Positions 51,452 through 60,227 of a stretch of 64,000 bases of DNA are shown piece after piece. The notes under the pieces are model-generated. The model was not told the origin of the DNA and made no database searches. It worked only from the letters and a program-made list of their open reading frames with translations. Each line of letters begins with the position of its first letter. Position 1 is the stretch's first letter. The DNA comes from Trebonia sp963737285. Lineage in GTDB: Bacteria > Actinomycetota > Actinomycetes > Streptosporangiales > Streptosporangiaceae. Location of the stretch: positions 1,364,001 to 1,428,000 of the forward strand of contig CAVTRT010000002.1 in NCBI GenBank assembly GCA_963737285.1, written 5' to 3'. Made by a program: the position numbers and the translations under genes.

Positions 51452-51468
51452 ATGGTACTGAGTACCAT
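51452..51468. promoter_or_regulatory. TetR operator in the divergent region
   Basis: ATGGTACTGAGTACCAT is a perfect 17-bp palindrome (8-bp arms, one central base), followed by a half-site AGTACCA at 51475-51481. It is between a TetR gene and its divergent neighbour, the standard place for a self-regulatory operator. Confidence 0.75.
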
Positions 51469-51550
51469 CCAGATAGTACCAAGTTCCTAATGACTGGGAT
51501 AGGGCCTGTGCGCTCGGCGCAGCGAGCCTGCGGGCGGCCCGAGTGAGGTT

Positions 51551-53137
51551 GTGAGCAGGGTGGCACACAGCGAGTCTGGCCTTCCGATCGACCCGGTGTA
51601 CGACGCGAGCGCACTGGCCGGCTTCGATCCCGATGCCATGCTGGGCAAGCCAGGCAAGTACCCGTTCACCCGGGGCGTGTACCCGACGATGTACACCGGC
51701 AAGCCCTGGACGATGCGGCAGTACGCCGGGTTCGGCACCGCGAAGGAGTCCAACGCGCGCTACCACGAGCTGGTAAGCGCCGGGACCGGCGGGCTGAGCG
51801 TGGCGTTCGACCTGCCCACGCAGATGGGATACGACTCCGACGAGCCGATCGCGCACGGCGAGGTCGGCAAGGTCGGCGTCGCGATCGACTCCATTGATGA
51901 CATGAAGGTGCTGTTCGGCGGGCTGCCGCTGGACAAGATCTCCACCTCGATGACGATCAACGCGCCCGCCGCGACGTTGCTGCTGATGTACCAGCTGGTG
52001 GCCGCCGCCCAGGGCGTGCCGGGCAGCAACCTCACCGGCACGATCCAAAACGACGTGCTCAAGGAGTACATCGCCCGCGGCACCTACATCTATCCCCCCG
52101 CGCAGTCCCTGCGACTGATCAGCGACATCTTCGCCTACTGTCACGCGGAGATCCCGAAGTGGAACACGATCTCCATCTCCGGCTATCACATGGCCGAGGC
52201 AGGCGCGACGCCCGCGCAGGAGGTCGCGTTCACGCTCGCCAACGCCAAGGCCTACGTGCAGGCGGCACTGGCGGCCGGGCTGGACATCGACGACTTCGCG
52301 CCCCGCCTGTCGTTCTTCTTCGTCGCCCGCACCACGATCTTGGAAGAGGTCGCCAAGTTCCGTGCGGCCCGCCGGATCTGGGCCCGGGTCATGCGCGACG
52401 AGTTCGGCGCGAAGAACCCCAAGTCGCAGATGCTGCGGTTCCACACGCAGACCGCCGGAGTGCAGCTCACCGCCCAGCAGCCCGAGGTCAACATGGTCCG
52501 GGTCGCGATACAGGCCCTGGCCGCGGTCCTGGGCGGCACGCAGTCGCTGCACACCAATTCCTTCGACGAGGCCATCGCGCTGCCGACGGAGAAGGCCGCC
52601 CGCCTGGCGCTGCGCACCCAGCAGGTCATCGCCTACGAGAGCGACGTCACCAAGATCGTCGATCCGTTCGCCGGCTCCTACGCGATCGAGTCGCTCACCA
52701 GCGACCTGGAAGAGGCCGCGGTCGCGCTCATCACGGCCATTGACGACCGGGGCGGCGCCGTCGCCGCGATCGAGCAGGGCTTCCAGAAGAACGAGATCGA
52801 GGCCGCCGCCTACCGCGTCGCCCAGCAGGTCGACGACGGCTCCCGGACGGTCGTCGGGGTCAACAAGTACACGGTGGCCGACGAGGAGCCGTACGCGCCG
52901 CTGCGGGTCGACCCGCAGATCGAGGCTGACCAGGCCGAGCGCCTGGCCGTGCTGCGGCGCGGGCGGGATAACGCGTCCGTCAGCCGCGCGCTGGACGCGC
53001 TCAAGGCCGCGGCGGCGGGCACCGACAACGTCCTGCCGCCGATGCGCGAGGCCCTCGCGCTACGCGCCACCGGCGGCGAGGTCGCCCATGCGCTGCGCGC
53101 CGTGTGGGGCACCTACCAGCCAAACGATGCCTTCTAA
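51551..53137 (+). CDS. methylmalonyl-CoA mutase-type large subunit (no B12 domain)
   Basis: A 528-residue acyl-CoA mutase catalytic subunit: KYPFTRGVYPTMYTGKPWTM, GLSVAFDLPTQMGYDSDEPI, GTIQNDVLKEYIARGTYIYP, ISISGYHMAEAGATPAQEVA, QSLHTNSFDEAIALPTEKAA. It isomerises carbon skeletons by radical chemistry with adenosylcobalamin. Tyr48 and Arg176, in the places that in methylmalonyl-CoA mutase contact the substrate carboxylate, are kept; isobutyryl-CoA mutases have Phe and Gln there. This favours methylmalonyl-CoA or a similar dicarboxylic acyl-CoA. The DxHxxG cobalamin domain is absent, so a separate small subunit is needed and is not in the window. etfBA follow directly. Confidence 0.88.
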   Translation: MSRVAHSESGLPIDPVYDASALAGFDPDAMLGKPGKYPFTRGVYPTMYTGKPWTMRQYAGFGTAKESNARYHELVSAGTGGLSVAFDLPTQMGYDSDEPIAHGEVGKVGVAIDSIDDMKVLFGGLPLDKISTSMTINAPAATLLLMYQLVAAAQGVPGSNLTGTIQNDVLKEYIARGTYIYPPAQSLRLISDIFAYCHAEIPKWNTISISGYHMAEAGATPAQEVAFTLANAKAYVQAALAAGLDIDDFAPRLSFFFVARTTILEEVAKFRAARRIWARVMRDEFGAKNPKSQMLRFHTQTAGVQLTAQQPEVNMVRVAIQALAAVLGGTQSLHTNSFDEAIALPTEKAARLALRTQQVIAYESDVTKIVDPFAGSYAIESLTSDLEEAAVALITAIDDRGGAVAAIEQGFQKNEIEAAAYRVAQQVDDGSRTVVGVNKYTVADEEPYAPLRVDPQIEADQAERLAVLRRGRDNASVSRALDALKAAAAGTDNVLPPMREALALRATGGEVAHALRAVWGTYQPNDAF

Positions 53138-53151
53138 AGATGCCTTCTAAA
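53126..53151 (+). repeat. 13-bp tandem duplication across the mutase stop
   Basis: GATGCCTTCTAAA occurs twice in a row (53126-53138 and 53139-53151). The first copy contains the mutase stop TAA and the second ends just before the AGAGGAAAG ribosome site of etfB. It changes the spacing between the two genes by 13 bases. Confidence 0.9.
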
Positions 53152-53162
53152 GAGGAAAGCCC

Positions 53163-53942
53163 ATGAACATCGTCGTCCTTGTCAAGCAGGTACCCGACAC
53201 CGAGTCCGAGCGCGCGCTCGTCCCCGGCGCGGGCACGCTGGACCGTGCAGCGGCTGACGGGCTGATCAATGAGCTCGATGAGTACGCGATCGAGGAGGGC
53301 CTGCGGATCGCGCAGGCGCATGGCGGTGAGGTGACGATCTTGTCGATGGGACCGCAGCGGGCGGGCGAGTCGATCCGCAAGGCGCTGTCGATGGGGGCGG
53401 ACAAGGCAGTGCACATTGTGGATGACCAGATCGCGGGGTCGGATGCGCTGGCGACATCGGCGGTGATCGCGGCGGCGCTGCGCCAGGTGGGCTTTGACCT
53501 GGTGATCGCGGGCTCGGAGTCGACGGACGCGCGGACCGGGGTGCTGCCGGCGATGCTGGCCGAGCGGCTCGGGGTGCCGCAGCTGACGCTGGCGTCGAAG
53601 GTGGAGATATCGGGTTCCAGCGTGACGATCCGGCGGGTCTCCGATGAGGGCTTCGACGTGGTGGAGGGGTCGCTGCCAGCGGTGATCTCGGTGGTGGAGA
53701 AGATCAACGAGCCGCGGTACCCGTCGTTCAAGGGGATCATGGCGGCGAAGAAGAAGCCGGTCGCGGTGCTGTCGCTAGACGATCTTGGTGTCAGCGCGCA
53801 AGCGACGGGCCTAGGCGGGTCGGTCACCTCGGTGGTTGACTTCGCGGCGCGGCCGCCGCGCGCGGCTGGCGTGATCGTGACGGACGAGGGAGACGGTGGC
53901 GTGAAGGTCGCCGGATTCCTGGCGGAGAGGAAGTTCATCTGA
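53163..53942 (+). CDS. etfB: electron transfer flavoprotein beta subunit
   Basis: A 259-residue EtfB: MNIVVLVKQVPDTESERALV, INELDEYAIEEGLRIAQAHG, VTILSMGPQRAGESIRKALS MGADKAVHI, and the signature VIAGSESTDARTGVLPAMLA. With EtfA it holds FAD and AMP and carries electrons from acyl-CoA dehydrogenases to ETF-quinone oxidoreductase. GAGGAAAG precedes the ATG. The stop TGA is one base before the etfA ATG region, so the pair is one operon, likely with the mutase. Confidence 0.95.
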   Translation: MNIVVLVKQVPDTESERALVPGAGTLDRAAADGLINELDEYAIEEGLRIAQAHGGEVTILSMGPQRAGESIRKALSMGADKAVHIVDDQIAGSDALATSAVIAAALRQVGFDLVIAGSESTDARTGVLPAMLAERLGVPQLTLASKVEISGSSVTIRRVSDEGFDVVEGSLPAVISVVEKINEPRYPSFKGIMAAKKKPVAVLSLDDLGVSAQATGLGGSVTSVVDFAARPPRAAGVIVTDEGDGGVKVAGFLAERKFI

Positions 53943-53943
53943 C

Positions 53944-54912
53944 ATGGCCGAGGTTCTCGTTCTCGCTGAGCACGCCGGCGGCACGGTCAAGAAGGTCACC
54001 ACGGAGCTGCTGACCGCCGCTCGCCGGCTGGGCGCCCCGTCTGTCGTGTGGACCGGCCCTGGCGTCGAGGAAGGGCGCGACCGCCTCGTGGAGTTCGGCG
54101 CGGAGAAGGTCTACGTGGCCGACAGCGCCGACTTCGCCGACTACGTGGTGGCGCCGAAGGCCGAGTTGCTGGCGCAGCTGGCTGCTTCGGTCTCCCCGGC
54201 CGCTGTGCTGATCGCCGGGTCGGCCGAGGGCAAGGAGGTCGCCGGGCGGCTGGCCGTCAAGACCGGCTACGGCGTGCTGACCGACGCGGTCGACGTGGTG
54301 GCCGATCAGGACGGGGCGGCGCTGGTGTCGCAGGCCAACTTCGGCGGGGCGGTCAACGTCCGCTCGCGTGTCAAGAGCGGCGTGCCGATCATCACCGTGC
54401 GCCCGAACGCGGTGGCGGCGACAGCATCCGGTGGCGCCGCCGAGCTGGTCCCGGTCGCGTTCACAGCCTCCGACGCGGCCAAGGCGGCCAAGGTAGTCTC
54501 CCGCGAGGCGGCGGCCAAGTCGGCGCGGCCGGACCTGCAGGAGGCCCAGATCGTGGTCTCCGGTGGCCGGGGCACCGGGTCGGCGGACGGCTTCAAGGTC
54601 ATCGAGGACCTCGCCGACTGCCTCGGCGCCGCCGTCGGCGCGTCCCGCGCGGTGGTCGATGCCGGCTGGTACCCCCACCAGTTCCAGGTCGGCCAGACCG
54701 GCAAGACCGTCTCCCCCCAGCTGTACGCCGCGGTCGGCATCTCCGGCGCCATCCAGCACCGGGCCGGCATGCAGACCTCCAAGACCATCATCGCGATCAA
54801 CAAGGACCCCGAGGCCCCCATCTTCGAGATCGCCGACTTCGCCGTCGTCGGCGACCTGTTCACCGTCGTCCCCCAGCTCATCGACGAAATCAGCAAGCAC
54901 AAGGCGGGCTGA
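53944..54912 (+). CDS. etfA: electron transfer flavoprotein alpha subunit
   Basis: A 322-residue EtfA: MAEVLVLAEHAGGTVKKVTT at the start, a central domain, and the FAD-binding end VVSGGRGTGSADGFKVIEDL, AAVGASRAVVDAGWYPHQFQ VGQTGKTVSP, YAAVGISGAIQHRAGMQTSK, IIAINKDPEAPIFEIADFAV. Complete and of normal length. It forms the ETF dimer with the product of the preceding gene, one base away. Confidence 0.95.
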   Translation: MAEVLVLAEHAGGTVKKVTTELLTAARRLGAPSVVWTGPGVEEGRDRLVEFGAEKVYVADSADFADYVVAPKAELLAQLAASVSPAAVLIAGSAEGKEVAGRLAVKTGYGVLTDAVDVVADQDGAALVSQANFGGAVNVRSRVKSGVPIITVRPNAVAATASGGAAELVPVAFTASDAAKAAKVVSREAAAKSARPDLQEAQIVVSGGRGTGSADGFKVIEDLADCLGAAVGASRAVVDAGWYPHQFQVGQTGKTVSPQLYAAVGISGAIQHRAGMQTSKTIIAINKDPEAPIFEIADFAVVGDLFTVVPQLIDEISKHKAG

Positions 54913-54994
54913 CGACCCGTCGCGCGTCCCGCCTGACCCTGTGGATAGGCTCGATCCCACGACTCGAACGCCACAGTACGTAAAGGGGGACCTT

Positions 54995-55852
54995 GTGGAA
55001 ATCGGCATGCACATCGCGGACTTCACCTGGGACGGCGGGGCCGCCGAGCTCGGGCCACGGCTGGCAGACCATGCGCGCAGCGCCGAGGACGCAGGCATTA
55101 CCCGCCTGACGGTCATGGATCACTTCTGGCAGATCGGCCCGATCGGGCCGCCCGAGCGGGCCATGCTCGAGGCGTACACCACGCTCGGCTTCCTCGCCGC
55201 GCACACCCGCACGGCGCTGCTGCACACGCTCGTCACCGGCGTCACCTACCGCGAGCCTGGCCTGCTCGCCAAGCAGATCTCCACCCTGGACGTGCTGTCC
55301 GGCGGCCGGGCGGGCCTCGGCATCGGCGCCGCGTGGAACGCGGACGAGTCAGAGGGCCTGGGCTTCCGCTTCCCGCCCACCGCCGAGCGCTTCGAGCGCC
55401 TGGAGGAGGCTGTCCGGGTCTGCCTGCAAATGTGGTCGGACTCCGAGGCCCCTTTCGCGGGAAAGCACTACCACCTAGGGCGGACCCTTAACTCCCCCCA
55501 GAACGTCCGCACCCCCCGGCCCTACCTCATGATCGGCGGTGGCGGAGAGAAAAAGACCCTCCGCCTGGTCGCCCAGTACGCCGACGCCTGCAACATCTTC
55601 GGCGGGCCAGACGCGGCCCACAAGCTCGATGTGCTGCGCTCGCACTGCGAGGCGGTCGGCCGCGACTACGACGAGATCGAGAAGACCACCATGATCACCA
55701 TCGACCCGTCCACCACCAGGGACGACCTCCTGCATAACGCGTCCGAGCTGGGCAAGACGGGATTCACCGTGACCTACGTCTTCGCCAAGGACATCACCGA
55801 GCCGACGAAGATCATCGACCTGCTCGGCTCGGCCACAGCGGAACTCGCCTGA
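54995..55852 (+). CDS. LLM-class F420-dependent oxidoreductase
   Basis: A 285-residue luciferase-like TIM barrel: EIGMHIADFTWDGGAAELGP, TRLTVMDHFWQIGPIGPPER, LEAYTTLGFLAAHTRTALLH, ISTLDVLSGGRAGLGIGAAW, RPYLMIGGGGEKKTLRLVAQ YADACNIFGG. The pattern matches the actinobacterial F420-dependent LLM subgroup (TIGR03560-like). F420 as cofactor follows from family, not from a direct test. GTG 54995 follows AAAGGGGG; the open frame upstream runs through etfA in another frame. It follows etfA by about 80 bases and may have its own promoter. Confidence 0.88.
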   Translation: MEIGMHIADFTWDGGAAELGPRLADHARSAEDAGITRLTVMDHFWQIGPIGPPERAMLEAYTTLGFLAAHTRTALLHTLVTGVTYREPGLLAKQISTLDVLSGGRAGLGIGAAWNADESEGLGFRFPPTAERFERLEEAVRVCLQMWSDSEAPFAGKHYHLGRTLNSPQNVRTPRPYLMIGGGGEKKTLRLVAQYADACNIFGGPDAAHKLDVLRSHCEAVGRDYDEIEKTTMITIDPSTTRDDLLHNASELGKTGFTVTYVFAKDITEPTKIIDLLGSATAELA

Positions 55853-55996
55853 CCGTCAGGGCGAGATACGTCTTAACGTTACGTTCCCTGACCTGGCACG
55901 ATCCGCGGATATACTTCGTTAAAGATAAAATAGTCACGCCGATGTGGTCGCGAGACCTTACGCGAGGAGACCACGATCGCCAGCCGCCTTTCCGCC

Positions 55997-56695
55997 GTGT
56001 CGCCCTTCGACGGCGTTGACGCGCCATCGACGGCGCTGCTGCGGCCTACGAGCACCCAGCAGGTTGCCGACTACATTCGCCGGCAGATCTTCGAGGGGAA
56101 GCTGCGGGTCGGGGACCGCGTTCCGCAAGACGAGATCGCCGCCGACCTGGGGGTCAGCCGCGTCCCGGTGCGGGAGGCGGTCATCGCCCTGGACCGTGAG
56201 GGCTGGGTGATGATCGCACCGCACCGCGGCGCGTTCGTGGTCGGGCTGGACGAGAACTCGACGCGCGACCACTACGAGTTGCTCGGCCGTGTCTACGGCT
56301 ACGGCGCGCACCGGACGGCGGAGCGGGCGACGCCGGAGGAGATCGCCGGACTGGTCCAGATCCACCATGACCTGCAGGCAGCCACCGACGCGGCAGCATT
56401 CTCACCGCTCAACGCGGAGTTCATGCGCCGCCTGGTGATCCTGGCACGGTCCCGGCGGGTTAGCGCGACGGTCCGGCTGATGGCCGTCGCCATCATTCCC
56501 GGCGACTTCTTCGCCGAGGTGCCGGAGGCCATCGAGATCCACAAGCGCCACCTGCGCGTCATCACGCGCGCGCTCAAGGATGGCGACGGCGAGACCGCTG
56601 AGCGGGAGATCATCGCCATGCTGCGCCAGGAGGCCGACGTCGTGGTCGCCCTCCTGACCAGCCGCGCCATCATCGGCGACGCCGAGCCCGAGTAG
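55997..56695 (+). CDS. GntR-family regulator, FadR/FCD type
   Basis: A 232-residue regulator with GntR winged HTH (QQVADYIRRQIFEGKLRVGD RVPQDEIAADLGVSRVPVRE AVIAL) and an FCD effector domain (DHYELLGRVYGYGAHRTAER, AEFMRRLVILARSRRVSATV, IHKRHLRVITRALKDGDGET). FCD domains bind small acids through metal-held His/Asp residues. GTG 55997 is used; no strong ribosome site. About 140 bases upstream are AT-richer with TTAACGTTA-like sequence and could hold its operator. It ends six bases before the truncated ABC remnant on the other strand. Confidence 0.88.
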   Translation: MSPFDGVDAPSTALLRPTSTQQVADYIRRQIFEGKLRVGDRVPQDEIAADLGVSRVPVREAVIALDREGWVMIAPHRGAFVVGLDENSTRDHYELLGRVYGYGAHRTAERATPEEIAGLVQIHHDLQAATDAAAFSPLNAEFMRRLVILARSRRVSATVRLMAVAIIPGDFFAEVPEAIEIHKRHLRVITRALKDGDGETAEREIIAMLRQEADVVVALLTSRAIIGDAEPE

Positions 56696-56700
56696 CCTCC

Positions 56701-56793
56701 CTAGGTCTTTTGCACGCCGACCAGGTGCAGGGCGAATCCGGTCGTGGTCATCACGGTTGCTCCGTTCCTGGTGTTGCCTGTGGTGCTCGTCAT
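56701..56793 (-). pseudogene. ABC ATPase remnant, 30 codons
   Basis: ATG 56793 overlaps the stop of the FtsX gene (ATGA) and opens 30 codons ending TTTGFALHLVGVQKT before TAG. The same segment begins the intact ATPase at 61021 (TTTGFALHLAGVQKT then YSPGNAEP), at the same spot after the other FtsX copy. The ATPase copy here is therefore cut after codon 30, right beside the end of the GntR gene. Confidence 0.85.
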
Positions 56794-59720
56794 GCCTCGG
56801 CCAGGTGGCGGGCGGGCGGGGTACGCATGAGCTGGCGGGCGGGGGCCAGCGAGGCAACCATGACCAGCGCCACCGCCACAGCGCCGATCCCGGCGGCAGC
56901 CGCGATCGCGCTCGCAGGCGCGACGCCCGTGGCCAGCCAGACACCCAGCACCGGCAGCGCGCACCCGACCACCGCACCCGCCACCGCGGTGATCGCGGTC
57001 TCGACGGCACCGAGCCGGGTCAGGTCGGCGTTCGTCCACCCGGTAGCCCGCAACAAGGCGTGCTCCCCGGCGCGGTCCCGGGTCGCGGTGTAGTAGATGT
57101 CCCCCGCCAGCGCCAGCCCCAGGACCGCGCACACCCCGGCGGCCGCGTAGTCAGCGGCGTGGACCTGCACGATGATCGCCTGCCCGAGCAAGGTCCCGGC
57201 AGCGGCACCGTGGAACGCCAGCGTAAGCACGGTCAGCAGGGTCAGCCCGGCGACCGCCAGGGCGACCCCGGCAGCCGCCAGCAGCGACCGGCCCGGCACC
57301 CGCGCCACGTTCACCACCGCGAGGCGGGCGAGTGAGCCGACCTTGAGCGTGCGGTACCGGCGCCCGCCCGGCACCTGCGCGGTGGCGGTACCGGGGTGGG
57401 CGCGGGCCGCCATCAGCGCCGGGTACAAGCCAGCCAGGCAGGTCAGCACCAGCGCGACAGCCCCCAGCGCAAGGTAGGTCTCGGCGCTGAACCTCGCCCC
57501 GGCCAGCGGCGCCAGCCCCGCCGCCAGCGCAGCACCGCCGACTCCGGCGGCGCACCCCAGCAGCGCGCACTCAGTCAGGATCAGCCCCGCCAGCGACCGC
57601 CGCGGCCAGCCGGTGCACGCCAGCACGGCCAGCTCCGGGCGGCGAGTGCGAACCGACGCGGCGACCGCACTAGCAGTGAACACCGCACCCAGGACCAGCA
57701 CCAGCAGCATCAGCAGCCGGGTCTTCTGGTCAATCGCACTGGAGATCAGCTCGGCGGCGCCCTTGCGCGACCACATCTCGGACAGCTCCAGCTGCGGGCG
57801 GCCGTACTTCCCGGCCGGGTCGGTGACGGTCTCCGGGGCGGGCGATGATCCCTCGGTGATGTCCACGTGCAAACCAGTGCGCTGGTAGATCTCCTGCGCC
57901 ACCAGCCGCAGCCGCGCCTGCGACGCCGCATCTAGGCCCAGGTGACCAGCCAGCTTCACCCGGATCACGCTGATCGGCGCAGCCTTGTTGACCCCGTCAG
58001 CCGGCCCGAGGTTGCTGAAGCTATCAGCGCTCTCCAGCTCCGGCAGCGAGGAGATCGTCGTCAGCAGGCTCGGAGACACCGACAGCAGCCCCGCCGTGTC
58101 CCCGTTCGGCTCCAGCGGCTCGCCGCCCAGCGCTTTGGCCGAGGCCGCATTCGCACCGGTGGCGGTGTCAGGGAAGTAGGTCTGCATCGGCACCGTCGAC
58201 AACGCCGACGACCCATCGGACACCTTGCCAGGATTGAACGTGCCCACCAGGTTCAGCTGCGGCTCCTCCACCCAGCCGTCGATGGTGACGCCAGGGGGGA
58301 CCGGGACATTGTCAGTCATGGGGTTCGGCGTGTCGTGCTCGACCAGCGCGCGCACCGCGGTGTCAGTCAGGTCCGGGAACACATCCTGCAGCGACACCGT
58401 CATAGGCGGCTCGATGAACACGCTGCCGGACAGGACCTTCCCGGGCGGCACCACCTTGGGGACCTGGGCATTGCCCTGGCTGGCATAGCGGACCGGGGAG
58501 GCGGTCATCATCGTCCGGAAGTCATTCGCGCCGGCCACAGCATTGATCATGGCCTCGGTGCTGCTGGCCAGGTCCTTGCCGGCCAGTTGGTCCAGCACCT
58601 GGCTGTATACCTGCCGCGCGGTCACGGTCACGCTGCCCGTCCTGGCCGCCGGGGCCATGCCGGGCAGCGCCAGGGCGAGCGTGTCGCCGCCGGCGCCCCT
58701 GCCGACCATGGCCGCCGCAGACTGCGGCATCCGGTACTCACTGACCTGCAAGGCCTCCTGCATCGGGCTGGCATCAGCGGCCAGCACCGGAACGCTGGTC
58801 CACTGGCACCGCGTGCCCGCCGGCGCCTGCGCGCTGAAGGCAAACTGGCAGTCGCCGACTTTGCTGGCCTGCGCGTCCGGCTTGGCGGCGGAGTAGCTGA
58901 CCGGCCCTGCCGACTCGGAAAAGTAGTCACCCGAGGTGACCGCGTTGTCCAGGCCGTCCAGCTTGGCTTCCTGCGCCGGGTCGATCGCCTCCACCAGGAA
59001 CGGGAAGTACCAGGCAATGTCCTGCGTCCCCGTCGGCAGCTGCTCACTGCCACTGGCATGCGGGTTCGCCGGGGACGGGGTGTTCCACGCGTCCTTGCGG
59101 TTCGTGCTGCCGCACGTCGGCACGATCTCGCTGGTCGCTGAAGTGCCCATAACGGCCTGGCAGATCGGCAGCATGCTCCCGTCCCGCTGCGGGATGTCCG
59201 GGACAGCCACGTCCGGCGGGGCGGCAAGCGGGCTCGTCGTCGTGTACACGTACTGGTCCTCGGTAGGGACTTTCGTCAGCCCGTCCTCCGACACGAATGT
59301 CGGGGCCAGCCGGTACAGCACCTGCGACTGGCCCGCAGCCGGACTCGGCACCTGCACCGGCACGTCATATTGCACGTAGTCATAGCCCACCACGGCCACC
59401 GGCGCAGCCGCGTACACACCAGGGATCTGCTCGATCTCCTGCCACTGCTTCAGCGTTATCCCGCCATCGACACTGCTCATCGCAGTCGAGGACACCAGGT
59501 TCCCCCGCTGCTCCGCCGCGCTCACCGACCCCGCCGGGCGCACCAGCAAGTCATAAGCAGCACGCGAGTCCGCCTCCAGCGTGCCATGCACCGTAACCTG
59601 CTCAGTCCTGGCTGAGGCACCCACCAGGGCAAAGCACGCCACCGTGGCAACCAGCACCACCACCAGCACCACCGACCGCCCAGGACGAAACCGCAACTGG
59701 GCAAAAGCAAGACGCAGCAT
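56790..59720 (-). CDS. FtsX-like ABC permease, copy B
   Basis: A 976-residue membrane protein. An N-terminal anchor (RSVVLVVVLVATVACFALVG) is followed by a very large outer domain (about residues 40-640) and a membrane part. The helices include RLLMLLVLVLGAVFTASAVA, LGAVALVLTCLAGLYPALMA, VVNVARVPGRSLLAAAGVAL AVAGLTLLTVL and IGAVAVALVMVASLAPARQL. This is the FtsX/MacB-type permease fold in a large, doubled form. Nearly identical in plan and sequence to copy A (61018-63967), and the frame is intact here. Its own ATPase gene is truncated, so it would have to use the one at 60224-61021. Confidence 0.88.
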   Translation of the reverse strand: MLRLAFAQLRFRPGRSVVLVVVLVATVACFALVGASARTEQVTVHGTLEADSRAAYDLLVRPAGSVSAAEQRGNLVSSTAMSSVDGGITLKQWQEIEQIPGVYAAAPVAVVGYDYVQYDVPVQVPSPAAGQSQVLYRLAPTFVSEDGLTKVPTEDQYVYTTTSPLAAPPDVAVPDIPQRDGSMLPICQAVMGTSATSEIVPTCGSTNRKDAWNTPSPANPHASGSEQLPTGTQDIAWYFPFLVEAIDPAQEAKLDGLDNAVTSGDYFSESAGPVSYSAAKPDAQASKVGDCQFAFSAQAPAGTRCQWTSVPVLAADASPMQEALQVSEYRMPQSAAAMVGRGAGGDTLALALPGMAPAARTGSVTVTARQVYSQVLDQLAGKDLASSTEAMINAVAGANDFRTMMTASPVRYASQGNAQVPKVVPPGKVLSGSVFIEPPMTVSLQDVFPDLTDTAVRALVEHDTPNPMTDNVPVPPGVTIDGWVEEPQLNLVGTFNPGKVSDGSSALSTVPMQTYFPDTATGANAASAKALGGEPLEPNGDTAGLLSVSPSLLTTISSLPELESADSFSNLGPADGVNKAAPISVIRVKLAGHLGLDAASQARLRLVAQEIYQRTGLHVDITEGSSPAPETVTDPAGKYGRPQLELSEMWSRKGAAELISSAIDQKTRLLMLLVLVLGAVFTASAVAASVRTRRPELAVLACTGWPRRSLAGLILTECALLGCAAGVGGAALAAGLAPLAGARFSAETYLALGAVALVLTCLAGLYPALMAARAHPGTATAQVPGGRRYRTLKVGSLARLAVVNVARVPGRSLLAAAGVALAVAGLTLLTVLTLAFHGAAAGTLLGQAIIVQVHAADYAAAGVCAVLGLALAGDIYYTATRDRAGEHALLRATGWTNADLTRLGAVETAITAVAGAVVGCALPVLGVWLATGVAPASAIAAAAGIGAVAVALVMVASLAPARQLMRTPPARHLAEA

Positions 59721-60227
59721 CTAAGGCTCCGGCGTAAGTGGCAGACTGGCGGGTGCCGGCCCAGGCTGCCGGACGGGCGGGAAAAGTTAACAACTTGCGG
59801 ATCACCTTGGCGAGCACGTTGGCGGCGGGTACCAGGCCCCATGCCCGTGAGTCCACGCTCCCGTTCGTGTTGTCGCTGAGGACGGCGAGGTGCCCGCTGG
59901 GGAGCAGTTCGCTGCTTGTCATGGCCTCGGGCGGCAGGAACGGGGGAGCGGGTCGCCGGCGGTCGCCGCGACCCGCTTGACCGCGGTGTACCGGTTGGGC
60001 GTGCCGTCCGTGCCGTTGCCGGGCACGCGGAGGATGATGATGTCACCGTTGCGGACGGCCTGGCCGCGCACCCGCCGGGCCAGTACCTTCTCTCCTTCCC
60101 GCAACGTCGGCGTCATGCTCGGCCCGCGGACGGTGATGACCGTGTAGCGGTGCCGCAGGACCAGCACCGTGGCTGCCATCATCGCGATGATCGCCGCGCA
60201 GAAGGCGGCTGCCATTGTCGCGGTCAT
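59602..60227 (-). pseudogene. S26-family signal peptidase, frameshifted
   Basis: ATG 60227 (overlapping the ATPase stop) reads a membrane anchor (AAAFCAAIIAMMAATVLVLR), the catalytic Ser37 motif RGPSMTPTLREGEKVLARR, and Lys84 in TAVKRVAATAGDPLP. The frame is then lost. The conserved end MTSSELLPSGHLAVLSDNTN GSVDSRAWGLVPAANVLAKV is in another frame. One missing C in the run at 59942-59946 explains it. The last 40 codons to 59602 overlap FtsX copy B and may not be original. Joined, it is a small single-anchor signal peptidase, apparently dedicated to this export locus. Confidence 0.75.

Noticed and set aside
57942..59141. 399-codon plus-strand frame opposite FtsX copy B, repeated opposite copy A at 62096-63388
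   Set aside because: Its repetition only reflects the duplicated FtsX genes; low-complexity Arg/Gln/His composition and no start signal.
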